Shown here one piece after another: positions 27,386 through 36,241 of a stretch of 64,000 nt of DNA. A program made the position numbers and the translations under genes. Source of the DNA: Streptomyces sporangiiformans (GTDB lineage: Bacteria; Actinomycetota; Actinomycetes; Streptomycetales; Streptomycetaceae); assembly GCF_005768555.2 (NCBI RefSeq), contig NZ_VCHX02000158.1, forward strand, positions 62,001-126,000, given 5' to 3'. The notes beneath the pieces are model-generated. The model saw only the letters and a program-made list of their open reading frames with translations. It made no database searches and was not told where the DNA came from. Position 1 is the stretch's first letter, and the number at the start of each line of letters is the position of its first letter.

Positions 27386-28515
27386 GCGTCGGCCTCCAGG
27401 ATCCCGCCCAGCGTCCGGTCGACCGTGCCCGTGCTCGGCACCGCGGGGGCCGGCGGCAGCTCGGGCAGGGAGTCGAAGAGCTTCTCCAGGTCCCGGCAGT
27501 CGGGGTTCTTGCCGCCCTCGTCCCCGGTCGTCTTCAGCACGGAGCACAGCAGCGCGGCCGGATCCTGCGGCCCGTCGGGGTTGTTGCGGGTGTCGAGTGT
27601 GCCGGCGGACGCGTTGTACGTGTTCTGCAGATTGGACAGCCCTGTCGGCGCGACCTCCAACAGCTCCTCCAGCGCGGCCCGTTGGGTGACGAGCACCTTG
27701 GTGACCTTGCTGAGGCCCTTCACGTTCGAGGTCAGCGACTTCTTGTTCGTCCTGACGAACTCGGAGACGTCACCGAGCGCCGTGCCGAGGTGCTTCAGCG
27801 CCGCGGCGAGGTCCTCGCGCTCCCCGGCGAGCTGCTTCGCCACCTTGGCGAGGCTGCTGTTGAACGACCGCACGCTCTTGTCGTCGCCCGCCAGCGCGGC
27901 CGTGAACACCTGGAGATTCCGTACGGTCCCGAACAGGTCCCCCCGTCCATCGGACAGGGTCGTGACCGCCTTCGAGAGGTCCTCGACCGTCCCGTTCAGG
28001 TTCTCCCCCTGCCCGTCGAGGTTGTCCGCACTCACTCCCAGCAGCCGGGACAGCGAGCCGTCCTTGTTCGCGCCCTTCGGGCCGAGCGCCTCCGACGTGG
28101 TGTGCAGACTGTCGAAGATCCGGTCCAGCTCGACCGGAACGGCCGTACGCGCCTCGGGGATCACGTCGCCGTCCCGCAGCACCGGGCCCTTCCGGTACAC
28201 CGGCAGCAGCTGTAGGTAACGGTCGCTGACCACCGAGGAGTTGATGATCGCGGCCTTGGCGTCGGCCGGCACTTTGCGTCCCTCCTCGTACTCCAGCTCC
28301 ACCCGCACCCGCTCGCCCAGCGGTGTGATCTTCTTGACCTCGCCGATCCGGACACCGAGGACGCGGACGTCCGAGCCGGGGTAGATGCCGACGGTGCGCG
28401 GGAAGTACGCGGTGACGCGCACGCTCTCGGCACGCGGCCACAGCACCACGGCGAGCGCGGCGACGAGCGCCAGGGCGGTGACCAGGGCAAGACGGCGCGC
28501 GATACGCCTGTTCAT
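27382..28515 (-). CDS. Mce family protein (MceD position)
   Basis: A 377-residue Mce protein. Anchor residues 7-26 (RLALVTALALVAALAVVLWP), Mce domain about 32-110 with TVGIYPGSDVRVLGVRIGEVKKI, and a helical region to about 290 with heptad-like leucines. A C-terminal extension with two cysteines (LLCSV, PDCRD) may form a disulphide. Start and stop overlap the neighbours by four bases (ATGA). Confidence 0.9.
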   Translation of the reverse strand: MNRRIARRLALVTALALVAALAVVLWPRAESVRVTAYFPRTVGIYPGSDVRVLGVRIGEVKKITPLGERVRVELEYEEGRKVPADAKAAIINSSVVSDRYLQLLPVYRKGPVLRDGDVIPEARTAVPVELDRIFDSLHTTSEALGPKGANKDGSLSRLLGVSADNLDGQGENLNGTVEDLSKAVTTLSDGRGDLFGTVRNLQVFTAALAGDDKSVRSFNSSLAKVAKQLAGEREDLAAALKHLGTALGDVSEFVRTNKKSLTSNVKGLSKVTKVLVTQRAALEELLEVAPTGLSNLQNTYNASAGTLDTRNNPDGPQDPAALLCSVLKTTGDEGGKNPDCRDLEKLFDSLPELPPAPAVPSTGTVDRTLGGILEADA

Positions 28516-29672
28516 CGTGAGTCTCCCGTCCGCGGCACCACCGGAGCGGCGACCAGGTTCTGGATGTAGCTGTCGAACCAGCGGCCGTTGCCGAGGGTGT
28601 TGGTGAAGACCCGCACATAGGGCGCGAGCAGCTTGACGCTCCGGTCGAGGCTCGACTGGTTGCGTTCGAGCATCTTCACGAAGGTGTTGAGGCCCTTGAG
28701 CGCGGGCCCGATCTCCTTCCTGTTGTCCTCGACCAGGCCGGAGAGCTGGATGCCCAGCGCGGCGGAGCTCTTGAGCAGCTTGTGGATCGCCTTGCGCCGC
28801 TTGCTGATCTCCTTGAAGAGCTTGTCGCCGTCCTCGACCAGCGCGGTGAAGTCCTTGGACCGAGCGGCCAGCACCCCGGTGACGCCGTCGGCGTGGTCGA
28901 GGAGTTCGCGCAGCGCCTTGTCGCGTGAGGCCACCGTTTTGGAGATCTTCGACAGCCCCTTGATGGACGCCCGTACCTCGGTCGGCGAGTCCTGGAAGGT
29001 GGTGGAGATGGTGTCCAGCGCCTTCGCGAGCCGCTGAGTGTCGACCTCTTCCGTCGTGGTGGTCAGATCGCTGAAGGCCTGCACGACGTCGTACGCGGCG
29101 ACCGTCCGCCGCAGCGGGATCTCACTGCCGGCCGTCAACTGCCCCGGCCCCTTCGGATGCAGCGCGAGGTACTTCGCGCCGAGGATCGTCTTGACCCGGA
29201 TCGACGCACCGGTCGCCGTGCCGAATCCCGGATCGCCCTTGACCTTGAAGGTGACCTTGACGTGGTCGCCGTCCAGGTCGACCTCCTCGACCTTGCCGAC
29301 CTTCACCCCGGCGATCCGCACCTCGTCGCCCGCCTTGAGCCCGCCCGCCTCCGAGAAGGCCGCGCTGTACGTCCGGCCGCCGCCGATCAGCGGGAGACTG
29401 TCGGCGTTGAACGCGGCGACGGCCAGCAGCGCGAGGGTGGTGAGACCGACAGCGCCGATGACGACGGGGTTACTCCCCCAGCCAGCGCTGGGAGGTGCCC
29501 CCACCCGGAACGGGACCGCACGAGGCAGCAGCCGTATCCGGGGCAGCCTCGGCGGCCGGATCCTCGGCAGTCTCGGCCGCAGGAACCTCAGCAGCTTCGG
29601 CGGCTCGACTCGTACCTTCACCAGTGGTTCCGGCCGGCGGGCGCGGGAACCGCGCCCGAGGATGCGCCTCAT
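28512..29672 (-). CDS. Mce family protein (MceC position), with inserted repeat
   Basis: A protein of about 386 residues. Its first 60 residues are unusually long and basic (repeated LPRIR/LRFLRP elements) and include a segment, VGAPPSAGWG, coded by a short Streptomyces palindromic repeat. The membrane anchor (VVIGAVGLTTLALLAVAAF) comes only after this. The Mce domain (about 80-160: EAGGLKAGDEVRIAGVKVGKVEEV) and the long helical part are normal. The ATG at 29672 shares a base with the previous TGA; a GTG three bases earlier is equally possible. Confidence 0.88.
   Translation of the reverse strand: MRRILGRGSRARRPEPLVKVRVEPPKLLRFLRPRLPRIRPPRLPRIRLLPRAVPFRVGAPPSAGWGSNPVVIGAVGLTTLALLAVAAFNADSLPLIGGGRTYSAAFSEAGGLKAGDEVRIAGVKVGKVEEVDLDGDHVKVTFKVKGDPGFGTATGASIRVKTILGAKYLALHPKGPGQLTAGSEIPLRRTVAAYDVVQAFSDLTTTTEEVDTQRLAKALDTISTTFQDSPTEVRASIKGLSKISKTVASRDKALRELLDHADGVTGVLAARSKDFTALVEDGDKLFKEISKRRKAIHKLLKSSAALGIQLSGLVEDNRKEIGPALKGLNTFVKMLERNQSSLDRSVKLLAPYVRVFTNTLGNGRWFDSYIQNLVAAPVVPRTGDSR
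29472..29503. repeat. Streptomyces short interspersed palindromic repeat inside mceC
   Basis: The segment running from ACTCCCCCAGCCAGCGCTGG into GAGGTGCCCCCAC has the form of the short CCCCCAGC...GCTGGGAGGTGCCCCCA elements scattered through many Streptomyces genomes, usually between genes. Here it lies in frame within the N-terminal region of a membrane protein gene. Confidence 0.7.
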
Positions 29673-30742
29673 CACCGGCCGCACCTCGCCCTCGCCACAT
29701 GCAGCTCGGGAGTGAGGACCTGCCGCGTCTTGGGCAGCACGATGCGGCCGTCGAAGTCGCAGAGGTAGAAGTTGAACCACGAGCCGTAGGACGCCGTCCC
29801 CGTCAGCTCGTTGAGCTTGTTCGGCAGCCTCTTCAGGACGCCCTCCACGGTCTTCTCGTTCTTGTTCAGCGTGCCGGTGAGATCGGTCAGCCCGGCGATG
29901 TCGTCCTTGAGCGGCGGGCGCGCGTCCTCGAGCAGTCCCGAGGTGGCCGCGGTCAGGTCACCGATACTCACCAGCGAGTTGCCGATGGGCTTGCGGTCGG
30001 CGGACAGTCCGGAGATCACCCGCCGCAGCTGCTTGAGCAGCCCGGAGAAGCGGGCGCCGCGCCGGTCGAGCGTCTTCAGCACGGTGTTGAGGTTGTCGAT
30101 CACGGAACCGATGAGCTGGTCGCGGCCCGCGAGCGTGGTCGTGAGCGAGGCCGTGTGCGCGAGCAGGCTGTTGACGGTGCCGCCCTCGCCCTGCAGCGTT
30201 TTCACGATCTCCGTGGCGAGCTGGTTGACGTCCTTCGGGCTGAGCGCGGCGAACAGCGGCTTGAAGCCGTTCAGCAGCGCGTTGAGATCCAGCGCGGGCC
30301 GGGTCCGGGACAGCGGGATCGTGCCGCCGGGCCGTAGCCGGGTCCCGTCGCCCGCACCCTCGGTCAGCGCGATGTACCGCTGCCCGACCAGGTTCCGGTA
30401 GCGGACGATCGCGCCGGTGCTGCGCAGCAGCGGACGGTCGGCGCGGACGGTGAAGGCGACCTCGGCCAGGGTCCGGTCCTTGATCGTCACGTCCTCGACC
30501 TCGCCCACCCGCACCCCGGCCACCCGGATGTCGTCGCCCTCCTCCAGCCCCGTGACGTCGCTGAACACCGCGCGGTACGTGTGTTCGGGGGCGAAGGAGA
30601 TGTTGACGATGGTGGCGGCGAGCAGAGCCGTCGCCAGGATCGTCACCACCGCGAAGAGGCCGAACTTGACCAGCGGCGCGGCGGCCCGGCGTGCGGGTGT
30701 CGTCCTCGTCCTTGTCCTCTTGCTCATGATCCTCGTCCTCAT
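29672..30742 (-). CDS. Mce family protein (MceB position)
   Basis: A 356-residue Mce protein. A basic N-terminus precedes an anchor (LVKFGLFAVVTILATALLAATIV). The Mce domain at about 53-130 contains VTGLEEGDDIRVAGVRVGEVEDV, and LVGQRYIALTEG marks the pore-loop region. The helical needle extends to about 320, ending in YGSWFNFYLCDFDGRI, a motif common at the end of MceB/C. The ATG at 30742 overlaps the MceA stop by four bases. Confidence 0.9.
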   Translation of the reverse strand: MRTRIMSKRTRTRTTPARRAAAPLVKFGLFAVVTILATALLAATIVNISFAPEHTYRAVFSDVTGLEEGDDIRVAGVRVGEVEDVTIKDRTLAEVAFTVRADRPLLRSTGAIVRYRNLVGQRYIALTEGAGDGTRLRPGGTIPLSRTRPALDLNALLNGFKPLFAALSPKDVNQLATEIVKTLQGEGGTVNSLLAHTASLTTTLAGRDQLIGSVIDNLNTVLKTLDRRGARFSGLLKQLRRVISGLSADRKPIGNSLVSIGDLTAATSGLLEDARPPLKDDIAGLTDLTGTLNKNEKTVEGVLKRLPNKLNELTGTASYGSWFNFYLCDFDGRIVLPKTRQVLTPELHVARARCGR

Positions 30743-31998
30743 GCGACGGTCACCGCCGTTCCGCGGGCCATCGGTCCGAACAGCAGCGTCGCGACCGGCG
30801 GTACCTCGTCGGCGGGCACGCCCAGAACGGGCGCCACGAGCGATCCGACCGCGCGCTGTTCGGCCTCGGTGGCGGACACCCCGACCCCGCCCGGCCCTGT
30901 GCCGCCACCCGAACTTCCCCGCTTCGTACCGTCGTTGAGGCGGGTGTCGGGCCCGGGCACCCGCGGGCCCGGAAGGCCTCTGCAGTCGGGTCCGGACCGC
31001 TCGCCGTAGCGCGGTTCCTCACCGGGTTCGTACGCGGACCGCTGCCGGACGACCTCCAGGGTGATGCGCATCTTGCCGCCCCGGAACGCCTCCTCCGATG
31101 CCGCCTCCTGCCGGACCAGGCCGTCGAGGAGGCAGGGGTACTCGGGCGAGTAGCGGGCGAAGAGGTCCAGCGTGGGCCGCGAGACCCGGCCGAGGGTGAT
31201 CAGCCGGTCGCCGTTCTCGTCGAGGAAGTCCTCCGCGGTGCCCGCGACGCCGGTGGTCGCGGTGAGCGCGGCGGCCAGTCGGTCCCGCTTGTCGACGAGG
31301 GTGCGGCTGGTGGTGACGGTGTTGTGCAGGATCTTCATCAGGTCGGGTGCCGCGTCGCCGTACACCTCGGCGACGTCGGCGAACCGTGCGATGTCCTCCC
31401 GCAGCGAGGGCATGTGCGGGTTGAGGCGGCGCAGATAGCCCTCGACGCGGACGAGATTGTCGCCGATCCGGTCCCCGCGTCCCTCCAGCGCGGTGGAGAA
31501 CGCCGAGAGCGTGGCGTTGAGCTTGCCGGGCTGCACGGTCCGCAGCAGCGGCAGCAAGTCGTTCAACAACTGCTGCAGCTCCATGCCGACCCTGGTGCGG
31601 TCCTGGGTGATGACGTCCCCGGCGCGGATGGGCCGGGCCGAGGAGCCTCGGGGCGCCACGAGATCGACGTACTTCTCGCCGAACAGCGTCTTGGGCAGCA
31701 GCCGCGCATGCACGTCGGAGGGGATCTGCCCGACCTGCTCCGGCTTGAGCGCGATGTCCAGCGTGGCCTTCTCACCATCGGCCCGCACCGCGCGCACCTC
31801 GCCGACCAGCAGCCCGCGCAGCTTGACGTCGGCGCGCGGATCGAGCTGGTTGCCGAGGCTGTCGGCCTCCAGCGTGACGCGTACTACCGGGGTGAACGCC
31901 TGCTGGTAGACGGCCACGGCGAGCGACAGCAGCAGTGCGAGCACGGCGATGAACACAAGGCCGTACACCCGCAGTCTCAGCACTCTCACGGCACTCAC
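30739..31998 (-). CDS. Mce family protein (MceA position)
   Basis: A 419-residue Mce protein, first of the six. Anchor about 8-30 (VYGLVFIAVLALLLSLAVAVYQ), Mce domain about 35-115 (LDPRADVKLRGLLVGEVRAV, then LFGEKYVDLVAP), helices to about 290. A polar C-terminal domain carries Cys pairs (YPCLLDG, GPDCRG) and a Gly/Pro-rich linker. The GTG at 31998 overlaps the permease stop (GTGA); a second GTG at 31989 with GGGGTGAG upstream is a reasonable alternative. Confidence 0.88.
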   Translation of the reverse strand: MSAVRVLRLRVYGLVFIAVLALLLSLAVAVYQQAFTPVVRVTLEADSLGNQLDPRADVKLRGLLVGEVRAVRADGEKATLDIALKPEQVGQIPSDVHARLLPKTLFGEKYVDLVAPRGSSARPIRAGDVITQDRTRVGMELQQLLNDLLPLLRTVQPGKLNATLSAFSTALEGRGDRIGDNLVRVEGYLRRLNPHMPSLREDIARFADVAEVYGDAAPDLMKILHNTVTTSRTLVDKRDRLAAALTATTGVAGTAEDFLDENGDRLITLGRVSRPTLDLFARYSPEYPCLLDGLVRQEAASEEAFRGGKMRITLEVVRQRSAYEPGEEPRYGERSGPDCRGLPGPRVPGPDTRLNDGTKRGSSGGGTGPGGVGVSATEAEQRAVGSLVAPVLGVPADEVPPVATLLFGPMARGTAVTVA

Positions 31999-32810
31999 CC
32001 CGCTATCCGTACGGTCGTGTCGGCGCCCCAGATCGCCAGGCTGAGGAAGAAGTCCAGGACGTTGATGGCGACGATCGAGGTCCGCACGCCGCGGCCCACC
32101 GCGACGCCGACCCCCGCCGGGCCGCCGCTCGCGTGGTAGCCGTAGTAGCAGTGCACCAGGATGATCACGACGGCGAAGACGATCACCTTGCCGAAGGACC
32201 ACAACACGTCGACCGGGGGCAGGTACTGCTGGAAGTAGTGGTCGTAGGTGCCCGCCGACTGTCCGTAGTAGCCGGTGGTGATGGTGCGGGCGGCGAAGTA
32301 GGAGGACAGCAGCCCGACCACGTACAGCGGGATCACCGCGACGAAACCGGCGATCATCCGGGTCGTCACCAGGAACGGCAGCGAGGGGACGCCCATCACC
32401 TCCAGCGCGTCGGTCTCCTCGCTGATCCGCATCGCGCCGAGCTGCGCGGTGAAACCGGCGCCGACCGTCGCGGACAGCGCGAGTCCGGCCACCAGCGGGG
32501 CGATCTCCCGGGTGTTGAAGTACGCCGACAGGAACGCCACGAAGTTGGAGGTGCCGAGCTGGTTGAGCGCCGCGTACCCCTGCAGGCCGACCTCCGTGCC
32601 GGTGAAGAACGACAGGAAGGCGATGACACCGACCGTGCCGCCGACCACCGCGAGCGCGCCGCGGCCGAAGCTCACCTCGGCCAGCAGCCGCAGGACCTCC
32701 TTCTTGTAGCGGCGCAGGGTGCGGCCGGTCCACGCCAAAGAGCGGCCGTAGAAGACCAGTTGAGTGCCCAGCTCTTCGAGGGACCGCAACGGGCGGTCGA
32801 GGATTCGCAT
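31995..32810 (-). CDS. MlaE/YrbE-type ABC permease (second)
   Basis: A 271-residue permease of the MlaE family with about five or six helices. The family signature around the coupling helix reads GAMRISEETDALEVMGVPSLPFLVTTRM, in which the EExDAL sequence contacts the ATPase. With its partner permease it forms the membrane part of the Mce lipid importer. It starts three bases after the preceding gene ends and overlaps mceA by four bases. Confidence 0.93.
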   Translation of the reverse strand: MRILDRPLRSLEELGTQLVFYGRSLAWTGRTLRRYKKEVLRLLAEVSFGRGALAVVGGTVGVIAFLSFFTGTEVGLQGYAALNQLGTSNFVAFLSAYFNTREIAPLVAGLALSATVGAGFTAQLGAMRISEETDALEVMGVPSLPFLVTTRMIAGFVAVIPLYVVGLLSSYFAARTITTGYYGQSAGTYDHYFQQYLPPVDVLWSFGKVIVFAVVIILVHCYYGYHASGGPAGVGVAVGRGVRTSIVAINVLDFFLSLAIWGADTTVRIAG

Positions 32811-32813
32811 CGA

Positions 32814-33584
32814 CTAGCCCCTCTGCGGAACGACTTGGAAGTACACGGCGGTCATCACGAAGTTCGTCACGAACAGCAACATGAAGGTGATCACCACCGA
32901 CTGGTTCACCGCGTCGCCCACACCCTTCGGCCCGCCCTTCGCGGTAAGTCCCTTGTACGAGGCGACGATCGCGGCGATCGCCCCGAAGACGAGCGCCTTC
33001 AGCTCGGCCGCCCACAGATCGGGGAGCTGGGCGAGGGTGGTGAAGGAGGCGAGATACGCGCCCGGTGTGCCGTTCTGCAGGACGACGTTGAAGAAATAGC
33101 CGCCCGCGACCCCGACGACCGACACCAGGCCGTTGAGCAGCACCGCCACCACCATCGACGCGAGCACACGCGGTACGACGAGGCGGTGGATCGGGTCGAT
33201 GCCCAGCACCTGCATCGCGTCGATCTCCTCGCGGATCTTGCGCGCCCCGAGATCCGCGCAGATCGCCGTGCCGCCCGCGCCCGCGATCAGCAGCGCGGTG
33301 ACGATCGGCGACGCCTCGCGCAGTACGGCGAGCACCGAGGCGGCGCCCGAGAACGACTGGGCCCCCAACTGCCGGGTGAGGCTGCCGATCTGCAGCGCGA
33401 TCACCGCGCCGAAGGGGATCGAGACGAGGGCCGTCGGCAGGATCGTCACGCTCGCGACGAACCAGGCCTGCTGGATGAACTCCCTCGCCTGGAAAGGCCG
33501 TCGGGGTATGGCCCACACGACGTCCAGGGCCATCGCGAACAGATGGCCCGAGTGCCGCAGCGCTCCGGTCGGCGACAGGCTCAT
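32814..33584 (-). CDS. MlaE/YrbE-type ABC permease (first)
   Basis: A 256-residue MlaE-family permease. The coupling-helix block is LGARKIREEIDAMQVLGIDPIHRLVVPRVLA, very close to actinobacterial YrbEA. Several glycine-rich helices follow, ending NFVMTAVYFQVVPQRG. The ATG overlaps the ATPase stop by four bases. It pairs with the downstream permease. Confidence 0.93.
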   Translation of the reverse strand: MSLSPTGALRHSGHLFAMALDVVWAIPRRPFQAREFIQQAWFVASVTILPTALVSIPFGAVIALQIGSLTRQLGAQSFSGAASVLAVLREASPIVTALLIAGAGGTAICADLGARKIREEIDAMQVLGIDPIHRLVVPRVLASMVVAVLLNGLVSVVGVAGGYFFNVVLQNGTPGAYLASFTTLAQLPDLWAAELKALVFGAIAAIVASYKGLTAKGGPKGVGDAVNQSVVITFMLLFVTNFVMTAVYFQVVPQRG

Positions 33585-34549
33585 GCGTCCGCCACCTCCT
33601 TCCCGTACGGGCCCGGGTGAAGGCCCGGGTGGAGGGCGGCCTCGCGTCTCGCGATCGCCTCCCAGCGGGGCGGGCGGGGGATGCCCGGACCCGGCAGCAG
33701 GCGGGGAGTCATGGCCTGACTGCCGGGAGCCTTCGTGTGCCCGCCGGCACCGAGCTGCGCCAGCTCCTGCTCCACCTGGGCGGCGTCCTTCTCCTCCGCC
33801 ATGCCGATCGGCCCCTGCATCCGGCCGTTCAGGAACTGCCGTACGACGGGCTCGTCGCTGGTCAGCAGCTTCTCGCGGGTCCCGAACATGACCAGCTCGC
33901 GGCGGAACAGCAGCCCGATGTTGTCCGGCACCTGGCGGGCCGAGGCGATGTCGTGCGTGACGATCAGAAACGTCGCGTCGATCTGGGCGTTGAGGTCGAC
34001 GATGAGCTGATTGAGATAGGCGACGCGCACCGGATCGAGGCCCGAGTCGGGCTCGTCGAAGAGAATGATCTGGGGGTCGAGAACCAGGGCCCTGGCCAGA
34101 CCGGCCCGCTTGCGCATCCCGCCGGATATCTCGCCCGGCAGTTTCTCCTCGGCGCCGATCAGCCCGACCATGTCCATCTTCTCGAGCACGATCCGCCGGA
34201 CCTGGCTCTCGGACTTACGGGTGTGCTCGCGCAGTGGGAAGGCGATGTTGTCGTACAGACTCATCGAGCCGAACAGCGCGCCGTCCTGGAACAGCACACC
34301 GAACAGCTTCCGCACCTCGTACAGGTCGTGCTCACGGAGCCCGGTGATGTCCCGGCCCGCCACCCGGATCGAGCCCCGGTCCGGCTTCAGCAGCCCGACG
34401 AGCGTCTTGAGGAACACCGACTTGCCCGTGCCCGAGGGGCCGAGCATGACCGATACCTCCCCGGCGGGCAGCGTCAGCGACACGTCCTGCCAGATGACCT
34501 GGTGACCGAAGGACTTGGTCAGCCCTTCCACACAGATCTCGACACCCAT
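33581..34549 (-). CDS. MceG/Mkl-type ABC transporter ATPase
   Basis: A 322-residue ATPase. Walker A GPSGTGKS (37-44), Q-loop region LFGVLFQDGALFGSMSLYDN, signature ISGGMRKRAGLARAL typical of MlaF/MceG, Walker B ILFDEPDSGLDP, and H-loop VTHD. About 80 extra C-terminal residues with a Pro/Arg-rich tail extend it, as in Mkl. It energises lipid import by the Mce system. Unlike in mycobacteria, where mkl is unlinked, it leads the operon here. An ECF sigma gene lies 88 bases upstream in the same direction, so the operon may begin there or at a promoter in the gap. Confidence 0.93.
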   Translation of the reverse strand: MGVEICVEGLTKSFGHQVIWQDVSLTLPAGEVSVMLGPSGTGKSVFLKTLVGLLKPDRGSIRVAGRDITGLREHDLYEVRKLFGVLFQDGALFGSMSLYDNIAFPLREHTRKSESQVRRIVLEKMDMVGLIGAEEKLPGEISGGMRKRAGLARALVLDPQIILFDEPDSGLDPVRVAYLNQLIVDLNAQIDATFLIVTHDIASARQVPDNIGLLFRRELVMFGTREKLLTSDEPVVRQFLNGRMQGPIGMAEEKDAAQVEQELAQLGAGGHTKAPGSQAMTPRLLPGPGIPRPPRWEAIARREAALHPGLHPGPYGKEVADA

Positions 34550-34637
34550 CCGGTCCTACCCTTCAGCCGTGGAGCAGCTCCGACATCTGCTCTACGGGGA
34601 GGGGCGGGGCGTCCGTCGCTGCGAACGCGAGATTTTT

Positions 34638-35789
34638 TTACGGGAGGGCGTCGAGGGTGGGAACGCCGCTGAGGGAGGGCGCGTCGGACGGTGCGGACAC
34701 AGCGTCCACGGCCTCCGGGGCGGTGGACGTGACCCGCAGGTCAGGGGCGCCCGGCGGTTGCGGGACAGCGGGCGCGCTCGGCAGCGAGGGCACCTGCGGC
34801 GCCTCGGGCAGTTCGGGAACCTCGGGGACCTCAGGGACCTCGGGAATTTCCGGGACCCCGGGGGCCGGCAGCGTCGGCAGCGGGGACAGCGAGACCTCCG
34901 GCAGGGGCGGCACGGACAGCGGTATGAGGGACCCGTCACCGGAAGAATCAGTGGTGCCCGGGCCGGGCACCGCCGAGGAGGCCGGGTGGTCGCGCGTGTC
35001 CGGGGGCGTCGCCCGGCTGTCGCCGTCCGGCCGGAGCGATTCGGTGGACTCCGATTTGCCGGGGCGCGGCGGCGTACGGTCGCCGCCCCAGTCGGCCGCG
35101 TACGGGATGACCAGCCCCGCCACCGCCAGGGTCACCGCCGTGGAGGCCACCGCCACGGCCTGGGCGTGTCCGCCCGCTCGCGGCCGGCCGCGTCCGCACA
35201 GGAACAGGGCGAGCCCGAGCGTTCCGGCCAGCGAGTTGCGCAGCGTCCGCCGGGCCCGGGCCAGCAGCGACTCGACGGTGCGGTAGCTCAGCCCCATCCG
35301 AACGGCGACTTGGCCGACGTCCAGGTCCTCGGACTTCAGCCGGAGCGCCTCCGCCTGGCGGGCGGGCAGTTCCCCGCTGCGCACGGCCAGCCACTTGGCC
35401 TCCGCCCGGTCGCACACCGCCTCCTCGACCGGCACCGGTCCGGGGGCGAACAGCGTCGGGCTGGTGCGCACCTCGGCCTCGCGGTTGACCTGGCGGTAGC
35501 GGTCGACGCACAACCGCATCGTGACGGTCGTCAGCCAGGCGGCGAGGCGCTCGTCGTCGAGATCCGGGCGTTCCGCGGCCCGCAGCATCGCCTCGTGCAC
35601 GGCGTCCTCGGCGTCCTCCGGGCTCATCGATCTACGCCGGGCCACCTTGAGCAACTGCTCGCGGTGGCTCCACATGTGCTGCCAACGGTCATGGGCGGCC
35701 TGTGCCTGCGCAGCCATTTCCCCAGGCATGTCCGCAGGCACGTCCGGAGGCCCGCCCGTAGGCATCTCCGCAGGCATGTCCGACGCCAT
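34638..35789 (-). CDS. ECF sigma factor with membrane-anchored Pro-rich tail
   Basis: A 383-residue protein. Residues about 35-190 form an ECF sigma factor: region 2 has SPEDAEDAVHEAMLRAAE and AAWLTTVTMRLCVDRYRQ; region 4 has LPARQAEALRLKSEDLDVGQVAVRMGLSYRTVESLLARARRTLR. After it come a basic stretch, a hydrophobic helix (about 207-230, AVAVASTAVTLAVAGLVIPYA) and about 150 residues rich in Pro, Val, Glu and Ser with a PEVPEVPEVP repeat, which would be outside the cell. AAGGGG precedes the ATG. A covalent membrane anchor suggests control by release or proteolysis instead of a separate anti-sigma factor; none is adjacent. Confidence 0.82.
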   Translation of the reverse strand: MASDMPAEMPTGGPPDVPADMPGEMAAQAQAAHDRWQHMWSHREQLLKVARRRSMSPEDAEDAVHEAMLRAAERPDLDDERLAAWLTTVTMRLCVDRYRQVNREAEVRTSPTLFAPGPVPVEEAVCDRAEAKWLAVRSGELPARQAEALRLKSEDLDVGQVAVRMGLSYRTVESLLARARRTLRNSLAGTLGLALFLCGRGRPRAGGHAQAVAVASTAVTLAVAGLVIPYAADWGGDRTPPRPGKSESTESLRPDGDSRATPPDTRDHPASSAVPGPGTTDSSGDGSLIPLSVPPLPEVSLSPLPTLPAPGVPEIPEVPEVPEVPELPEAPQVPSLPSAPAVPQPPGAPDLRVTSTAPEAVDAVSAPSDAPSLSGVPTLDALP

Positions 35790-35989
35790 CGAGGCCCCTT
35801 CGCGCTCGCCCGCCGGACCCGTGCTGCCCGGCGGTTGGCGACATTACCGTCCGGTATCCGCGGTTGTGGAGGGGGCGGCGCTCATCGAGTTCTGGCCGTT
35901 ATCGCCGGTCAGTGGTTAGGGTCGCCTCGTGGCGGGCCAACCGGCTCTGTCGCCGCGGGTGCAGGTCAGACGGTGGTTCTGGGGGCAGT

Positions 35990-36241
35990 GTGCGACTGAG
36001 AGTGGAATTCACGACCGAGCCCTTCGACCTCGACGAGGTGCCGCCGCACGCGCTCGTCGCCCGCGAGGTCATCGACGCGGCCGAACTGGACGCCGTGGAC
36101 GTCGGCCCGTTCGGCAACACGGCAGAGGGTGGCGCCGACACGCTGCTCACCGCCGTGGACGCGCTGCTGCGCAAGACCCTGGAGGCGGGCGCCACCCGGG
36201 TCTCGCTGCAGGTCAACGTGATCGAGGAGGGCGATCGGTGA
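35990..36241 (+). CDS. thiamine-binding-like small protein (MTH1187/YkoF fold)
   Basis: An 83-residue protein, VEFTTEPFDLDEVPPHALVA onward, with VDVGPFGNTAEGGADTLLTAVDALLRKTLEAGATRVSLQVNVI. The strand-helix pattern and the GPFGNTAEG block fit the MTH1187-type ferredoxin-like fold, some members of which bind thiamine. The GTG at 35990 has a GGGGG run just upstream. Its stop overlaps the next start (GTGA). It probably senses or buffers a small ligand; no transporter for thiamine is nearby. Confidence 0.6.
   Translation: MRLRVEFTTEPFDLDEVPPHALVAREVIDAAELDAVDVGPFGNTAEGGADTLLTAVDALLRKTLEAGATRVSLQVNVIEEGDR

Noticed and set aside
31999..33516. Long minus-strand open frame upstream of mceA
   Set aside because: It lies fully across the two permease genes in another frame and is Arg/Gly-rich shadow coding.
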